A DNA stretch of 21,796 nucleotides, taken from contig MU646383.1 in NCBI GenBank assembly GCA_026770585.1, forward strand, positions 684,276 to 706,071, written 5' to 3'. The DNA comes from Baffinella frigidus. Lineage: Eukaryota; Cryptophyceae; Cryptomonadales; Baffinellaceae. Position 1 is the first letter of the stretch. Each line of letters starts with the position of its first letter. The position numbers and the translations under genes are program-made. The notes under the pieces were generated by a model that made no database searches, had not been told where the DNA came from, and saw only the letters and a list, made by a program, of their open reading frames with translations. Below are positions 1 to 8,102 of this stretch, piece after piece.

Positions 1-337
1 GGTTATTCAGTAAATGCACGAAATTGCTAGAGGGTTATTCAGTAAATGCACGAAATAGCTAGAAGGTTATTCAGTAAATGCACGAAATTGCTAGAGGGTT
101 ATCCAGTAAATGCTGCGCCCCAGGCAGCAGGCAAGGAGGCAGTGGACGCCCAGGAGTACATACTTTACTCTAGATAGCTTGATACTAAATCGCTAGAGGG
201 TTATTCAGTAAATGCACAAAATCGCTAGAGGGTTATTCAGTAAAGGCAGTCCCGCGCGGTAGGCAAGGAAACGGTAGCTAAGCGTTTACAGGCTTTACAA
301 TCGCTAGAGGGTTATTCAGTTAAGGCATCCCCGCGCG
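1..337. repeat. 32-bp tandem repeat with two longer interrupted units
   Basis: The unit begins GGTTATTCAGTAAATGCACG and ends GCTAGAG. Three near-identical 32-bp copies run from base 1, a fourth starts at 97 and diverges after 20 bases, and further starts lie near 201, 232 and 310. The longer units carry a GC-rich insert with GGCAGGCAAGGA, which is the beginning of exon block E0 downstream. The array is therefore partly satellite and partly decayed exon copies. It is cut by the left window edge, so its full length is unknown. Confidence 0.8.
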
Positions 338-403
338 GCAGGCAAGGAAACGGTCGACGACCAGGAGAACTGGATGTGCATTCCAAGGGCCCGCCTCGTA
401 CAG

Positions 404-1406
404 GTTACGCCTCAATAACCCCCTAGCGATTTCCCCTAAAACCCTTTAAGGTATTGACCCCTAAAACCCCTTAAGATTTTTGCACTAGGGTTTAGGGTTT
501 AAACTAAACCCTAAACCCTAAGGGGTTTAGGATCTGGGGAGAAGTGGATGGGCATCCCGCGCACCCGCCTCGTGCAGGTATTAACCCCTAAATAAACCGT
601 TACAGTTTGCCCCTAAAACCCTTTAAGGTATTGATTGACCCCTGAAACCCCTCAAGGTTTTTGCACTAGGGTTTAGGGTTTACACTGAACCCTAAACCTT
701 AGGGGGGTTAAGATTTGGGAAGAAGTGGATGGGCATCCCACGTGCCCGCCTCGTGCAGGTATTAACCCCCCTAAATAAACCCTCAAGGTTTGCCCCTAAA
801 ACCCTTTAAGGTATGAACTCCCAAATGAACCCTTAACCTTAAGGTTTACCCTTAAACCCCTGTAAGGTATTGACCCCGAAAACTCCATCAGGTTTATGGT
901 CTAGGGTTAAGGGTTTACCAGGGTTTATTAGTTTACCCCAAACCCTTAACCCTGGGGGTTTCGGGGTTTGGGACTGGATGTGCATCCCGCGCACCCGCCT
1001 CGTACAGGTACAAACCCTCAAATAAACCCTCAAGGTTGGCCCCTAAAACCACTTAAGGTATTGACCCCTAAAACCCCATCAGGTTTACGGTGCAGAGTTT
1101 AGGGTTTGGTGCAGAGTTTGGGGTTTGCCCTCAACCCTCAACCCTGGGGTTTTGGGGGAAACCCTAAACCCTGGGGGGTTGGGGTTTTGGGGGGTTTGGG
1201 GTTTGGGGGTTTGGGAAGAACTCGCGCCTCGTGCAGGTTTTTCAAACCCCCTAAACCTCTAACCTTTTAGGGTGTCTTAAACCCCCTAAAATCCTTCAGG
1301 GGTTATGTTCTAGGGTTTAGGGTTTAGGGTTTACCCTAGTCACCAAACGTTAACCCTGAACCCTAAACCCTAAACCCTAAACCCTTGGGGTTTGGGGTTT
1401 GTGGGA
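404..1406. repeat. Mixed-polarity telomere-like spacers between E0 copies
   Basis: Degenerate CCCTAAA/CCCTTAA and TTTAGGG/TTTGGGG heptamers fill the gaps between E0 copies. In each spacer the C-rich motif lies next to the donor side and the G-rich motif lies upstream of the next copy, so each spacer can fold on itself. The spacing between successive E0 copies (about 181 and 249 bp) and this shared layout indicate that exon plus spacer was duplicated as a unit. Confidence 0.75.
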
Positions 1407-1426
1407 AACTGGATGTGCATCAGCCC

Positions 1427-1529
1427 TTTAGGTCCTTTAGGTTTTAATTTCGCCCAACATATGCCAACGGCATGCCCTTCCGTAGAAAGGACTGCAGAAA
1501 AAGCGTTTTTGCTTTCGGATCGCGTTCTC
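1427..1529 (+). mobile_element. D1: family D small element inserted in an E0 copy
   Basis: The element begins TTTAGGTCCTTTAGG and includes CGCCCAACATATGCCAACG. It is flanked by CAGCCC at 1421-1426 and again at 1530-1535, a possible 6-bp target duplication. It interrupts the sixth E0 copy: the flanks read GGATGTGCAT on the left and CGTCGTACAGGT on the right, whereas intact copies run straight through. The same sequence occurs in reverse orientation near 19,440-19,520. No clear inverted ends are visible, so the element class is uncertain. Confidence 0.6.
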
Positions 1530-1564
1530 CAGCCCGTCGTACAGGTCCCCTGCTTAGGGTTCAC

Positions 1565-1846
1565 AGATTAGGTTTAGGGTTGAACGCTAACCCCTAACTC
1601 CTAACCCCCAACCCTAACAAACACCAAGCCCTAACCCCTCACCCCTGAACCCTGAACCCTGAACCCTGAGCCCCAAATCCTAAACCCCACGACCCAAACC
1701 CCGAACCCCCCACCCCCCACCCCCCACCCCAAACCCTACACCCATACCTTTAAACCCCAACATTAAACCCTAAAAAAATCAAACCCTAAACCCTAAACCC
1801 GTGACAAAGCCAAACCCAAAATCCCACAACCCAAACCCTAACCCCA
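1565..1846. repeat. Degenerate CCCTAAA-type array
   Basis: C-rich heptamers with many variants (CCCTAAC, CCCCAAC, CCCTGAA, CCCCACC) fill the space between E0 and E1. No gene is seen in it. It would be the intron if E0 and E1 belong to one transcript. Confidence 0.75.
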
Positions 1847-1847
1847 G

Positions 1848-2151
1848 GTCTACTGTGAGGAGTACAGGCGTGTGCAAAAGGCGATCGTGGAGCAGGCGCA
1901 ACCGCGGTTCGTGGCCGTGTTCGGGGGTAGTCGGGGTAAGGGACAGAAAGCACCTTGCGAGTGAACGCCGACGCAGGCGGAGAAGGGTTGTGCGCAGCCG
2001 TGTTAAGGGGTGTTAGGAGTCAGGGTTTAGCGTTAAACCCTCAACACCCCTTGATCGTGACCGTGTGCCGAAGTACCTCGCGCACCCCCCCCAGGTCTAC
2101 TGCGAGGAGTACACGCGTGTGCAAAAGGCGATCGTGGAGCAGGCACATCCC
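1848..2151 (+). other. E1: two copies of an exon-like block
   Basis: Copies start right after CAG at 1848 and 2095. Both read VYCEEY[RT]RVQKAIVEQA. The difference TGT/TGC is synonymous and AGG/ACG gives R or T. The copies diverge after GAGCAGGC: the first continues open for about 20 codons to a TGA near 1962, and the second runs into CCCTAAA-like repeats. The 247-bp offset shows that exon and spacer were duplicated together. The sequence looks helical and charged, with no recognised domain. Confidence 0.5.
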
Positions 2152-2273
2152 TAAACCCCAAACTTGAAACCCGAAACCCGAAACCCGAAACCCGAAACCC
2201 TAAACCCGAAACCCCAAACCCCAAACCCCAAACCCCAAACCCCAAACCCCAAACCCTAAACCTTAAACCCTAG
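2152..2273. repeat. CCCGAAA then CCCCAAA heptamer array
   Basis: About six CCCGAAA-type units are followed by about six CCCCAAA units before returning to CCCTAAA. The variants are grouped in blocks rather than mixed, as expected from local slippage or unequal exchange. Confidence 0.85.
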
Positions 2274-2388
2274 TTTAGGCGGAGCAGCACGCGGCGCTCT
2301 CGCCCCCCGGACCTCTGGCAAAGTACGCGGGCCTCGACGTCGCCTCGGTATTCCCCACCAGGCAAGATTGTAGGGGTGAACTGGGAGA

Positions 2389-2520
2389 GAGAGAGAGAGG
2401 GAGAGAGAGAGGGAGAGAGGGAGAGGGAGTGAGTGAGAGAGAGAGGGAGTGAGTGAGAGAGAGAGAGGGAGGGAGAGAGGGAGAGAGGGAGAGAGGGAGG
2501 GAGGGAGAGAGAGAGAGAAG
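2389..2520. repeat. (GA)n / GGGA-rich purine tract
   Basis: About 130 bases of almost pure purine on the + strand, mostly GAGAGAGG and GAGTGAGTGAGA variants. Open frames through it are low-complexity artefacts. It separates two E2 copies. Confidence 0.9.
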
Positions 2521-2742
2521 GCGGAGCAGCACGCGGCGCTCTCGCCCCCCGGGCCCTTTGCAAAGTACGCGGGCCTCGACGTCGCCTCGGTATTCCCTCA
2601 ACCCGAAACCCGTCGTTTCCTTGAACCCTACACCAGGGCTAAGCACCAAACCCTAAACTGCAAACCCTGAGCCCCAAACCGTAAACTCTGCTCCCCAATT
2701 CCGCAATCTCTCAGCCCCAAGCACGCGGTGCTCTCGCCCCCC

Positions 2743-2783
2743 TAAACCCTAAACCCTAAACCCTAAACCCTAAACCCTAAACC
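2743..2783. repeat. Telomeric insertion inside an E2 copy
   Basis: A 41-base run of perfect CCCTAAA units separates CTCTCGCCCCCC on the left from GGACCTCTGGCAAAG on the right. In the two other E2 copies these halves are directly joined. Nothing of the exon is lost at the junction, so this is an insertion rather than a replacement. Confidence 0.8.
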
Positions 2784-2929
2784 GGACCTCTGGCAAAGTA
2801 CGCGAGACTGGACGCCTTGGTATTCTCTAGTCATTAAACCCGGACACCGAAACCCAAAACCACTGAAACCCAAACCACGCACCCGAAACCCTAAAGCCTG
2901 AAGCCTGAAGCCCAAACCTTAAACACTAA

Positions 2930-3060
2930 TCCCTAAACCCTAAACCCTAAACCCTAAACCCTAAACCCTAAACCCTAAACCCTAAACCCTAAACCCTAAA
3001 CCCCAAACCCTCAACCCAAAACCCTAAACACTAAACCCTAAACCCTAAACCCTAAACCCC
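2930..3060. repeat. Near-perfect CCCTAAA array
   Basis: Around ten consecutive perfect CCCTAAA units, then a few variants and more perfect units. This is one of the cleanest interstitial telomere-type tracts in the window. It is internal and flanked by unique sequence, so it is not a chromosome end. Confidence 0.9.
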
Positions 3061-3066
3061 CCGTAG

Positions 3067-3120
3067 GCGTCCTCAGACCGGATGACAGACAGAGTGCTCA
3101 ACTACCTCAACGTCATGGTC
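3067..3120 (+). other. E3: exon-like block
   Basis: After a TAG acceptor the block reads ASSDRMTDRVLNYLNVMV over exactly 18 codons and then passes directly into CCCGAAA repeats. Only one copy is seen. It has an amphipathic helical look and no recognised family. Its place between other coding-like blocks on the same strand is the main support. Confidence 0.4.
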
Positions 3121-3888
3121 AAACCCGAAACCCGGAACCCGAAACCCGAAATCCTAAACCCGAAACACTTCACCCGAAACCCGAAACCCGAAAACCGAAA
3201 ACCGAAACCCGAAACCCGGATCCGGGGACCCGAAACCCAAAACCCGAAACCCAAAACACTGAACCCGAAACCCGAAAACTGAAAACCGAAAACCGAAAAC
3301 CGAAAACCGGATCCGGGGACCCGAAACCCGAGACCGGAAACCCGAAACCCGGAATCCGAAACCCGGAACCCGAGACCTGGAACCCGAAACCCGAAGCCCG
3401 AAACCCGAAAACTGAACCCCGAAACCCGAATCCCGAATCCCGAAACCCGGAACCGGAGACCCGAAACCCGAAACCCGAAACCCGGAACCCGAAACCCGGA
3501 ACCCGAGACCTGGAACCCGAACCCCGAACCCCGAACCCCAAAACCCGAAACCCGAGACCTGAGACCCGAATCCCGAAACCCAATACCCGAAACCCGATAC
3601 CCGAAACCCGGAACTGGAGACCCGAAACCCGAAACCCGGAACCCGGAACCCGAACGCCAAAACCAGAAACCAGAAACTCGAAACCCGAAATCCGAAACCC
3701 GAAACCAGAGACCCGAAACCCGAAACCCGAAACCCGAAACCTGAACCCAAACCCCTGAACCCGAGACCCCGGACCCGAAAGACCCCGAACCCGAAACCCG
3801 AAACATGAGACCCAAAACCCCAAACCCCAAACCCCAAACCCCAAACCCCAAACCCCAAACCCCAAACCCCAAACCCGAAATCCGGAAC
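3121..3888. repeat. CCCGAAA variant telomere-like array
   Basis: Over 750 bases dominated by CCCGAAA with CCGGAAC, CCGAGAC and AACCGAA derivatives, ending in a CCCCAAA block near 3805-3875. The minus strand is open in all three frames and would encode FRVSGFG-type repeats; these are frame artefacts of a 7-bp repeat without A-rich stop codons, not genes. Confidence 0.9.
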
Positions 3889-3891
3889 CAG

Positions 3892-3930
3892 GTGGTGCCC
3901 ATGCTCGACAAGTCCGCATCCCCGCCCCAG
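3892..3930 (+). other. E4: short exon-like block with both splice signals
   Basis: The block is bounded by CAG at 3889-3891 and by CAG|GTCCTG at its end. It reads VVPMLDKSASPPQ in 13 codons and sits as a unique island inside the CCCGAAA array. It is a 39-bp phase-0 microexon candidate. The family is not recognised. Confidence 0.4.
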
Positions 3931-3944
3931 GTCCTGCGAAACTC

Positions 3945-4290
3945 GAAACTCAACCCCCGAAACCCAAAACCCGAAACCCGAAACCCGAAATCGAAAAACG
4001 AAAACGGAAACCCCACCCTTAAAACCCGAAACACGAAACACGAAACCCTGCACTCTGAACCCGAAACCCGAAACCCGAAACCCGAAACCCGAAAACCGAA
4101 AACCGAAACCGAAAAACGAAAACGGAAAACCTACACTCTGAACCCGAAATACGAAACACGAAACCCTACACACTGAACCCAAAACCCCTAAAATCGAACG
4201 CTGAAACCCCTAAACTCGAAAGCCGAAACCCGAAATCTTTCACCCTATACCGAAAACCTGACACCTAAACCCTCAACCCGAACCTACCGT
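3945..4290. repeat. CCCGAAA array, second segment
   Basis: Continuation of the CCCGAAA-type array after E4, with A-rich derivatives (AACCGAAAACC, GAAACACGAAA). No gene signal. It ends at the acceptor of E5. Confidence 0.85.
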
Positions 4291-4295
4291 TTCAG

Positions 4296-4352
4296 GTCAC
4301 AAAAGGCGTGATGTCGAACCCCGTGGGGATGCCTGACGACTATCTGGTATCG
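4296..4352 (+). other. E5: exon-like block
   Basis: It starts after TTTCAG (4293-4295 is CAG) and reads VTKGVMSNPVGMPDDYLVS in 19 codons before entering CCCTAAA repeats. It shares the phase-0, GTN-start pattern of E1, E4, E6 and E7, where the acceptor is CAG|GT. No clear donor follows. Confidence 0.4.
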
Positions 4353-4358
4353 CCCCCC

Positions 4359-4478
4359 ACCCTAAACCCTAAACCCTAAACCCTAAACCCTAAACCCTAA
4401 ACCCTAGACCCGAAACCCGAAACCCTAAACCCTAGACCCGAAACCCGAAACCCGAAACCCGAAACCCGAAACCCGAAA
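4359..4478. repeat. CCCTAAA then CCCGAAA array
   Basis: Perfect CCCTAAA units followed by a switch to CCCGAAA units, ending in the CAG acceptor of the first E6 copy. Confidence 0.85.
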
Positions 4479-4562
4479 CAGGTGCGGTACCTAGACCTGT
4501 TCTACAAAAATGTCACGTACGATTAACGGACTATCCTAACGTTGACGCCCCGGGTCTCTGGT

Positions 4563-4708
4563 ACAGATCCGTCAACTTAGGAGCGTTTTCGGGCAGGTGC
4601 GGTACCTTGACCTACTCTACAAAAACGTCGCGTACGCGGAACGCGAGACTTCCGGCGCGGCCTTACTTGGCGACGCTGCGGACTTCGAGGTCCTAAGTTG
4701 ACGGATTC
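4563..4708. repeat. Inverted GATCCGTCAACTTAGGA pair around an E6 copy
   Basis: GATCCGTCAACTTAGGA (about 4566-4582) and its near-complement TCCTAAGTTGACGGATTC (about 4691-4708) bracket the intact E6 copy. The CCGTCAACTT core recurs in the foldback at 12661-12821. The exon copy may sit between the ends of a small element, or the motif may be a shared terminal sequence. Confidence 0.55.
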
Positions 4709-4923
4709 GGAAGTTGACACCATGAACGCTGCACCGCACCGGTGTAGGCCTTTGAGGGTTTCCCAGTCGCTTAGCTAGGCCACGCCGGGGCACACGCGGA
4801 AATGTAGGCCACGACAGGGGACGCCAAGTGAACATGTTCCCAACGTTGATCCTGGGGATATGTGCTAGATTGGTAGACGTCGACTGGTACCAGAAATACG
4901 CCAAAAGGCGACCGCAGTACGTA

Positions 4924-4988
4924 CCATAGTAATTAGTTAGGGACCCATAGTAATTAATTTACGGTTCCATAGTAATTAATTAGGGACC
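4924..4988. repeat. AT-rich ~22-bp tandem repeat
   Basis: Three copies of CCATAGTAATTA followed by ATTAGGGAC or a variant. This AT-rich island is unlike its GC-rich surroundings and lies between E6 copies. Confidence 0.75.
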
Positions 4989-5557
4989 CCTTCCTAGGCG
5001 GAACCTGAGTCTTCCGGCGCGGCGCTGCTCGGCGACGCTGCAGACTTCGAGGTAAGCATGGCTTTTCTGCAGAAAGGCCACGCCAGGGCACACGCGGAAA
5101 TGTTCCTGATGTAAATTCTGGGGATGTGTCCAACGTTTTTTGTACCGGACTGGCACCAGGTGTACCAGATTGGCACCAGGTGCCTGTCTGGTACACCAAA
5201 CGTTAACAGCATAGAAACGCGACAGCGCGTCAAGAACGTCGCGTACGCGGGACGCGAGTCTTCCGGCGCGGCCTGACTTGGCGACGCGGCGGACTTCGAG
5301 GTGCTAAGTTGACGGGTTCGGAAGTTGACACCCTAACCTCACGAGTGGGAGTTTTAGAACGCGACGTTTCGCTTGGAAGGTGTTTTGTGGTACAAATTCC
5401 ACATTGTTGCGGCGGAGGGCTACTGAAGGGGTTTTTTTGAACGTTCATAGAAAAAAAACATATGCAAAAATACGTTTTTTTTTACGACAAAGGTCGTGCA
5501 CTACGCGTGGCGCTGTTGAAGGAGGTTGAATAGGAGGAACTACGTAGAAGAGCCTAA

Positions 5558-5660
5558 GATTCAATGAAGCTTCCTAATAGATTCCATTAGGCTTCCTAGT
5601 TGATTCGATGAGGCTTCCTAGTTGATTCAATTAGGCTTCCTAATTGAACCAATTAGATTT
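5558..5660. repeat. 22-bp tandem repeat (AGGCTTCCTAGTTGATTC)
   Basis: About four and a half copies of a 22-bp unit, GATTCNATTAGGCTTCCTAGTT, each slightly diverged. No coding signal. It lies just upstream of the first E7 copy, separated by a short unique stretch. Confidence 0.8.
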
Positions 5661-5956
5661 CCGGATTGAAATCGACTGGCTGCTGGGGCAGGTGCTCAGA
5701 GCGGCGCTCCCAAAGGAGGCAGTGCCCCTCATTAATTCTCGAGACGGAGCCCCCCAGAACCCTGGAATTCGGGGGAGTTTACGTGACTACCTTTATACCG
5801 GAAAATTGCTAAAATAAGTGAAATTAACCAATATTCCTGTTGAAATGAAACGATCGGGGCAGGTGCTCAGAGCGGCGCTCCCAAAGGAGGCGGTGCCCCT
5901 CGTCGACGCCCTCGTCTCCTGCTACGGTACCCCCTACCCCCATACCCTTTGCATCC

Positions 5957-6066
5957 GCACCCTGCACCCTGCACCCTGCACCCTGCACCCTGCACCCTGC
6001 ACCCTGCACCCTGCACCCTGCACCCTGCACCCTGCACCCTGCACCCTACACCCTGCACCCTGCACC
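5957..6066. repeat. (CCCTGCA)n array
   Basis: About fifteen tandem CCCTGCA units, a two-base variant of CCCTAAA, almost perfectly homogeneous. Frames through it are open on both strands and should not be read as genes. Confidence 0.9.
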
Positions 6067-6118
6067 TTCAACCATACACCTTGTTTCCCGCTACGGTACT
6101 CCCTATCCCCATACCCCC

Positions 6119-6268
6119 GGAGGTGGAGTTAGAATCCATCCGGAGGTGGAGTTAGAATCCATCCGGAAAATGCTCGTATGAGCGGCCGACACGGGGTACA
6201 GTAAGTGGCACAATGCGTAGCATGTGCGGCGCTGACGCTGGTTGTTTGGCAATAAATTATCAATCTCT
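6119..6268 (+). mobile_element. C1: family C element with 12-bp target duplication
   Basis: A 150-bp element begins GGAGGTGGAGTT and ends TCAATCTCT. It is flanked on both sides by CCCCATACCCCC (6107-6118 and 6269-6280). The related E7 copy at 5921-5960 reads from GCTACGGTACC through the same region without an insertion, which serves as an empty site. The first 23 bases of the element are duplicated in tandem (6119-6141 and 6142-6164). No terminal inverted repeat and no ORF are visible. Confidence 0.8.
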
Positions 6269-6280
6269 CCCCATACCCCC

Positions 6281-6480
6281 CGCATCCACACCCTCCACCT
6301 AAATCGCCTGCATCCACACCCAACACCTAAACCCCCTGCATCCGCACCCTACACCTAAACCCCCTGCATCCACACCCTCCACCTAAATCGCCTGCATCCA
6401 CACCCAACACCTAAACCCCCTGCATCCGCACCCTACACCTAAACCCCCTGCATCCACACCCTCCACCTAAATCGCCACAC
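6281..6480. repeat. 27-bp tandem repeat in a three-unit higher-order pattern
   Basis: Units of the form CTGCATCCACACCCTCCACC plus TAAATCG recur with three alternating versions (CTCCACC, CAACACC, CTACACC). The trio itself is repeated, giving a period of about 82 bases. It probably grew from the same heptamer stock (CCTAAAC, CCCTGCA). Confidence 0.8.
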
Positions 6481-6540
6481 CCTCCACCCTCCACCCATCA
6501 CCTTGAACCTTGCACCCTACATCCCATACCTGCTACGGTA

Positions 6541-6742
6541 CGCGAAGTCCCCTACCCCCTACACCCTATTAACCATTGTTCCAGTTTTAACAGCGATTCA
6601 GTGAGATGTTTAACACCCTGCACCCCGCACCATAACACGCAACACCATGCATCCTGAACCCTGCACCCACCACCCCCCCAAAAAAAACCCAAGCCCTAAA
6701 ACCTAAAACCTAAACCATAAAACCTACACCCCAAACCCCAAG
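6541..6742. other. Degenerate heptamer spacer
   Basis: Loose CCCTGCA, CCTAAAA and ACACCATGC variants with no coding-like block. It leads to the first E8 fragment. Confidence 0.6.
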
Positions 6743-7019
6743 CCAGGCGGGGACGACGAACGGACCCTACCCTAAAGTTGACGTTCCTGGTTCCCAGTAT
6801 AACAGGGATGTCAAACCGCAGGAAGGCAGTACCGGGCTGTAACAAGGCGGTACAAAAAGGTACAAGCCAGTACAAAAAGTTACTACCGTCACGTCCAAAT
6901 AAGCCGTCCATCTAACATATACACACACAAGAATTTTCACCGCCATCATGCTAATCCCCTCAGCCCCTCAGCGCTACCTCCCCAAACCCCAACCCCTAAA
7001 CCATGAGCCCTCACCCCCT

Positions 7020-7138
7020 TCACGCAGCGGACTACGAAGGGAGTTGTCTTCGAACCTGACGAAGTGAGGATATCCGTAGGACCAGCTTATGACCCCTACG
7101 GTACTGCCTACCGTAGGTCCTGAGAAGTATTCTCTTGA
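7020..7138. mobile_element. B3: rearranged family B element
   Basis: ACGCAGCGGACTACGAAGGGA matches the left end of the two full B elements at 12917 and 14616. A downstream stretch with CTACCGTAGGTCCTGAG matches their middle in inverted orientation. It lies directly before the left target duplication of C2. Confidence 0.5.
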
Positions 7139-7147
7139 CCAGGAGGG

Positions 7148-7281
7148 TAGGAGGTGGAGTTATAATCCGTCCGGAAAATGCTCGTATGAGCGGCCGACAC
7201 GGGGTACAGTAAGTGGCACAATGCGTAGCATGTGCGGCGCCGACGCTGGTTGTTTGGCAGTAAATTATCAATCTCTCTTGG
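7148..7281 (+). mobile_element. C2: family C element with 9-bp target duplication
   Basis: A 134-bp copy, starting TAGGAGGTGGAGTT and running to about TCAATCTCTCTTGG, is closely similar to C1. It is flanked by CCAGGAGGG at 7139-7147 and 7282-7290. The duplicated target is the start of E8, including its CAG acceptor, so the insertion has doubled a candidate splice site. Confidence 0.8.
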
Positions 7282-7460
7282 CCAGGAGGGGATGACGAAA
7301 GGGCGCGGCTCGAGATCTCAAACCCCGAAACCCCGACCCCTAACCCCCAACCCTAAGCCTCAGAAACAGGAGGGGATGACGAACAGGCCTCGCTCGGGAT
7401 CTAGAACAGTAGGAAGGCTCCCGCCATCGACCTCTCTAACCCCCTAAGAGAGAGACCTTT

Positions 7461-7522
7461 ATGGCTGCCAAGGCGGCCGCCGTGTATGCACCCCCGCCGA
7501 GGCTGCTTCTCAGCAGGACCTA
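7461..7522 (+). repeat. YAPPPRL repeat, copy 1
   Basis: A GC-rich stretch reads AAAVYAPPPRLLLSRT. Its reverse complement recurs at 19,384-19,420 as AAMYAPPPRLRLSRT, with a shorter copy near 19,618-19,650. It is a dispersed block shared between the two halves of the window; whether it is exon or transposon is not clear. Confidence 0.6.
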
Positions 7523-7895
7523 CGCCCTAACTCCCAAAACCCTTGACCCAAAAAACAAAAAAACAAAAACAAAAACAAAAAAACCACAACACCAACTCCC
7601 GAACCAGGAGGGGACGATGAAAGGGCGCGGCTCGGGATTTCGAACCGTAGGAAGGCCACCGCCATCGACCGCGTGCACAAGGCACTACACCCCAAGCCCT
7701 GAACCCCAGCCCTGAACCCTGAACCCTGAACCCTGAAGGCCACCGCTATCGACCGCGTGCACAAGGCAATGCACTCCAAGCCCTGAACCCCAAACCCCAA
7801 ACCCCAACGCCTGGACACGAAACCCAAAACTCGAAAATCATTTCGAACCGTAGGGAGGCTACCGCTATCGACCGCGTGCACAAGGCACTGCACCC

Positions 7896-8102
7896 CACAC
7901 CATGAACCCCAAATCCTAAACCCTCAACCCTCAACCATAAAACCCCAACCCTGAACCCTAAACCCTAAACCCTAAACCCTAAACCCCAAACCATGAAGCC
8001 TGAACTCTAAACACGAAACCCGGAACCTGGAACCCAAAAACTTAAAACTTGAACTCTGAGCCCGAAACCTAAACCCTAAACCCTAAACCCAAACCCCAAA
8101 AG
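7896..8102. repeat. CCCTAAA/CCCGAAA mixed array
   Basis: Telomere-like heptamers with several variants and no gene signal, ending at the AG acceptor of E9. Confidence 0.8.

Larger units (their letters stand above)
338..1544 (+). other. E0: tandem exon-like block, about six copies
   Basis: The best copy (338-403) reads AGKETVDDQE then NWMCIPRARLVQ in one frame and is followed by GT, giving CAG|GT. Shorter copies at 542-577, 723-758 and 972-1007 read [KD]WM[GC]IPR[TA]RLVQ, each ending CAG|GTAT or CAG|GTAC, which are good splice donors. A fifth copy (about 1216-1236) is internally deleted. A sixth (about 1407-1544) is split by a family D element. Differences such as ATT/ATC, CCA/CCG, AGG/CGC and GTA/GTG are synonymous in this frame, which supports real coding ancestry. 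The sequence between copies is telomere-like. I do not recognise the protein family. The copies may be alternative exons, or one functional exon with decaying duplicates. Confidence 0.5.
2277..2832 (+). other. E2: three copies of an exon-like block
   Basis: Copies at about 2277-2354 and 2519-2595 read AEQHAALSPPGP[LF]AKYAG followed by LDVASVFP. The third (about 2720-2832) is degraded and is split by a telomeric tract at 2743-2783. The first two copies differ by GGA CCT CTG versus GGG CCC TTT, that is two silent changes and one L/F change. A purine tract separates copies 1 and 2. The family is not recognised. Confidence 0.5.
4482..5300 (+). other. E6: four copies of an exon-like block
   Basis: The complete copy (4597-4689) is bounded by GGGCAG and GAG|GT. 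It reads VRYLDLLYKNVAYAERE then TSGAALLGDAADFE, exactly 31 codons. The first copy (4482-4521) has VRYLDLFYKNVTY. A third (about 4998-5051) keeps the 3' half and a textbook donor, GAG|GTAAGC. The fourth (5232-5300) has an in-frame TGA and is broken. Changes between copies 1 and 2 (CTA/CTT, CTG/CTA, AAT/AAC) are mostly silent. This block has the best splice-site evidence in the left half. The sequence could be helical-repeat material, but no family is recognised. Confidence 0.55.
5692..6540 (+). other. E7: repeated exon-like block
   Basis: The complete copy (5863-5926) follows GGGGCAG and reads VLRAALPKEAVPLVDALVSCY, ending G|GTACCC. The partial first copy (5692-5735) shares VLRAALPKEAVPL with a silent GCA/GCG difference and then diverges. 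Fragments of the 3' end, GCTACGGTAC, recur near 6090 and 6531. The fragment at 6090 is the host of a family C insertion. The peptide resembles one helical repeat, but I would not assign a family. Confidence 0.5.
6743..7895 (+). other. E8: repeated exon-like block, about seven copies or fragments
   Basis: The longest copy starts after CCAG at 7608. In the frame starting at 7610 it reads GDDERARLGISNRRK, ATAIDRVHKALHP. Other copies lie at about 6744 (start only), 7139 (start only, before C2), 7284, 7369, 7737 and 7846. The last two keep ATAIDRVHKA[LM]H. Differences GCC/GCT, GCC/GCT and CTA/CTG are silent in this frame, which selects it over the overlapping ATG-led frame. It is a basic, helix-prone peptide of unknown family. 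Confidence 0.5.

Noticed and set aside
1-340. CRISPR array at the left edge
   Set aside because: The 32-bp units are head to tail with no unique spacers, and the context is eukaryotic.
2270-2670. Serine/leucine-rich or arginine/glutamate-rich frames around 2300-2650
   Set aside because: These come from the (GA)n tract; only the flanking E2 peptides are supported by copy comparison.
2930-3060. A true chromosome end
   Set aside because: Perfect CCCTAAA tracts are short and flanked on both sides by unique sequence; they are interstitial.
3102-4182. Long minus-strand open frames (249, 310 and 342 codons) with FRVSGFG-type repeats
   Set aside because: They are translations of the CCCGAAA/CCCCAAA array. 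All three frames are open because the 7-bp unit has no stop on that strand, and the embedded + strand blocks E4 and E5 contradict them.
4296-4689. Tentative match of E5-E6 to the central part of tRNA exportin (XPOT/Los1 type)
   Set aside because: A short pattern (LVSVRYLDL compared with LVxLxYLE) looked similar, but the neighbouring blocks E4 and E7 do not follow that family, so no name was given.
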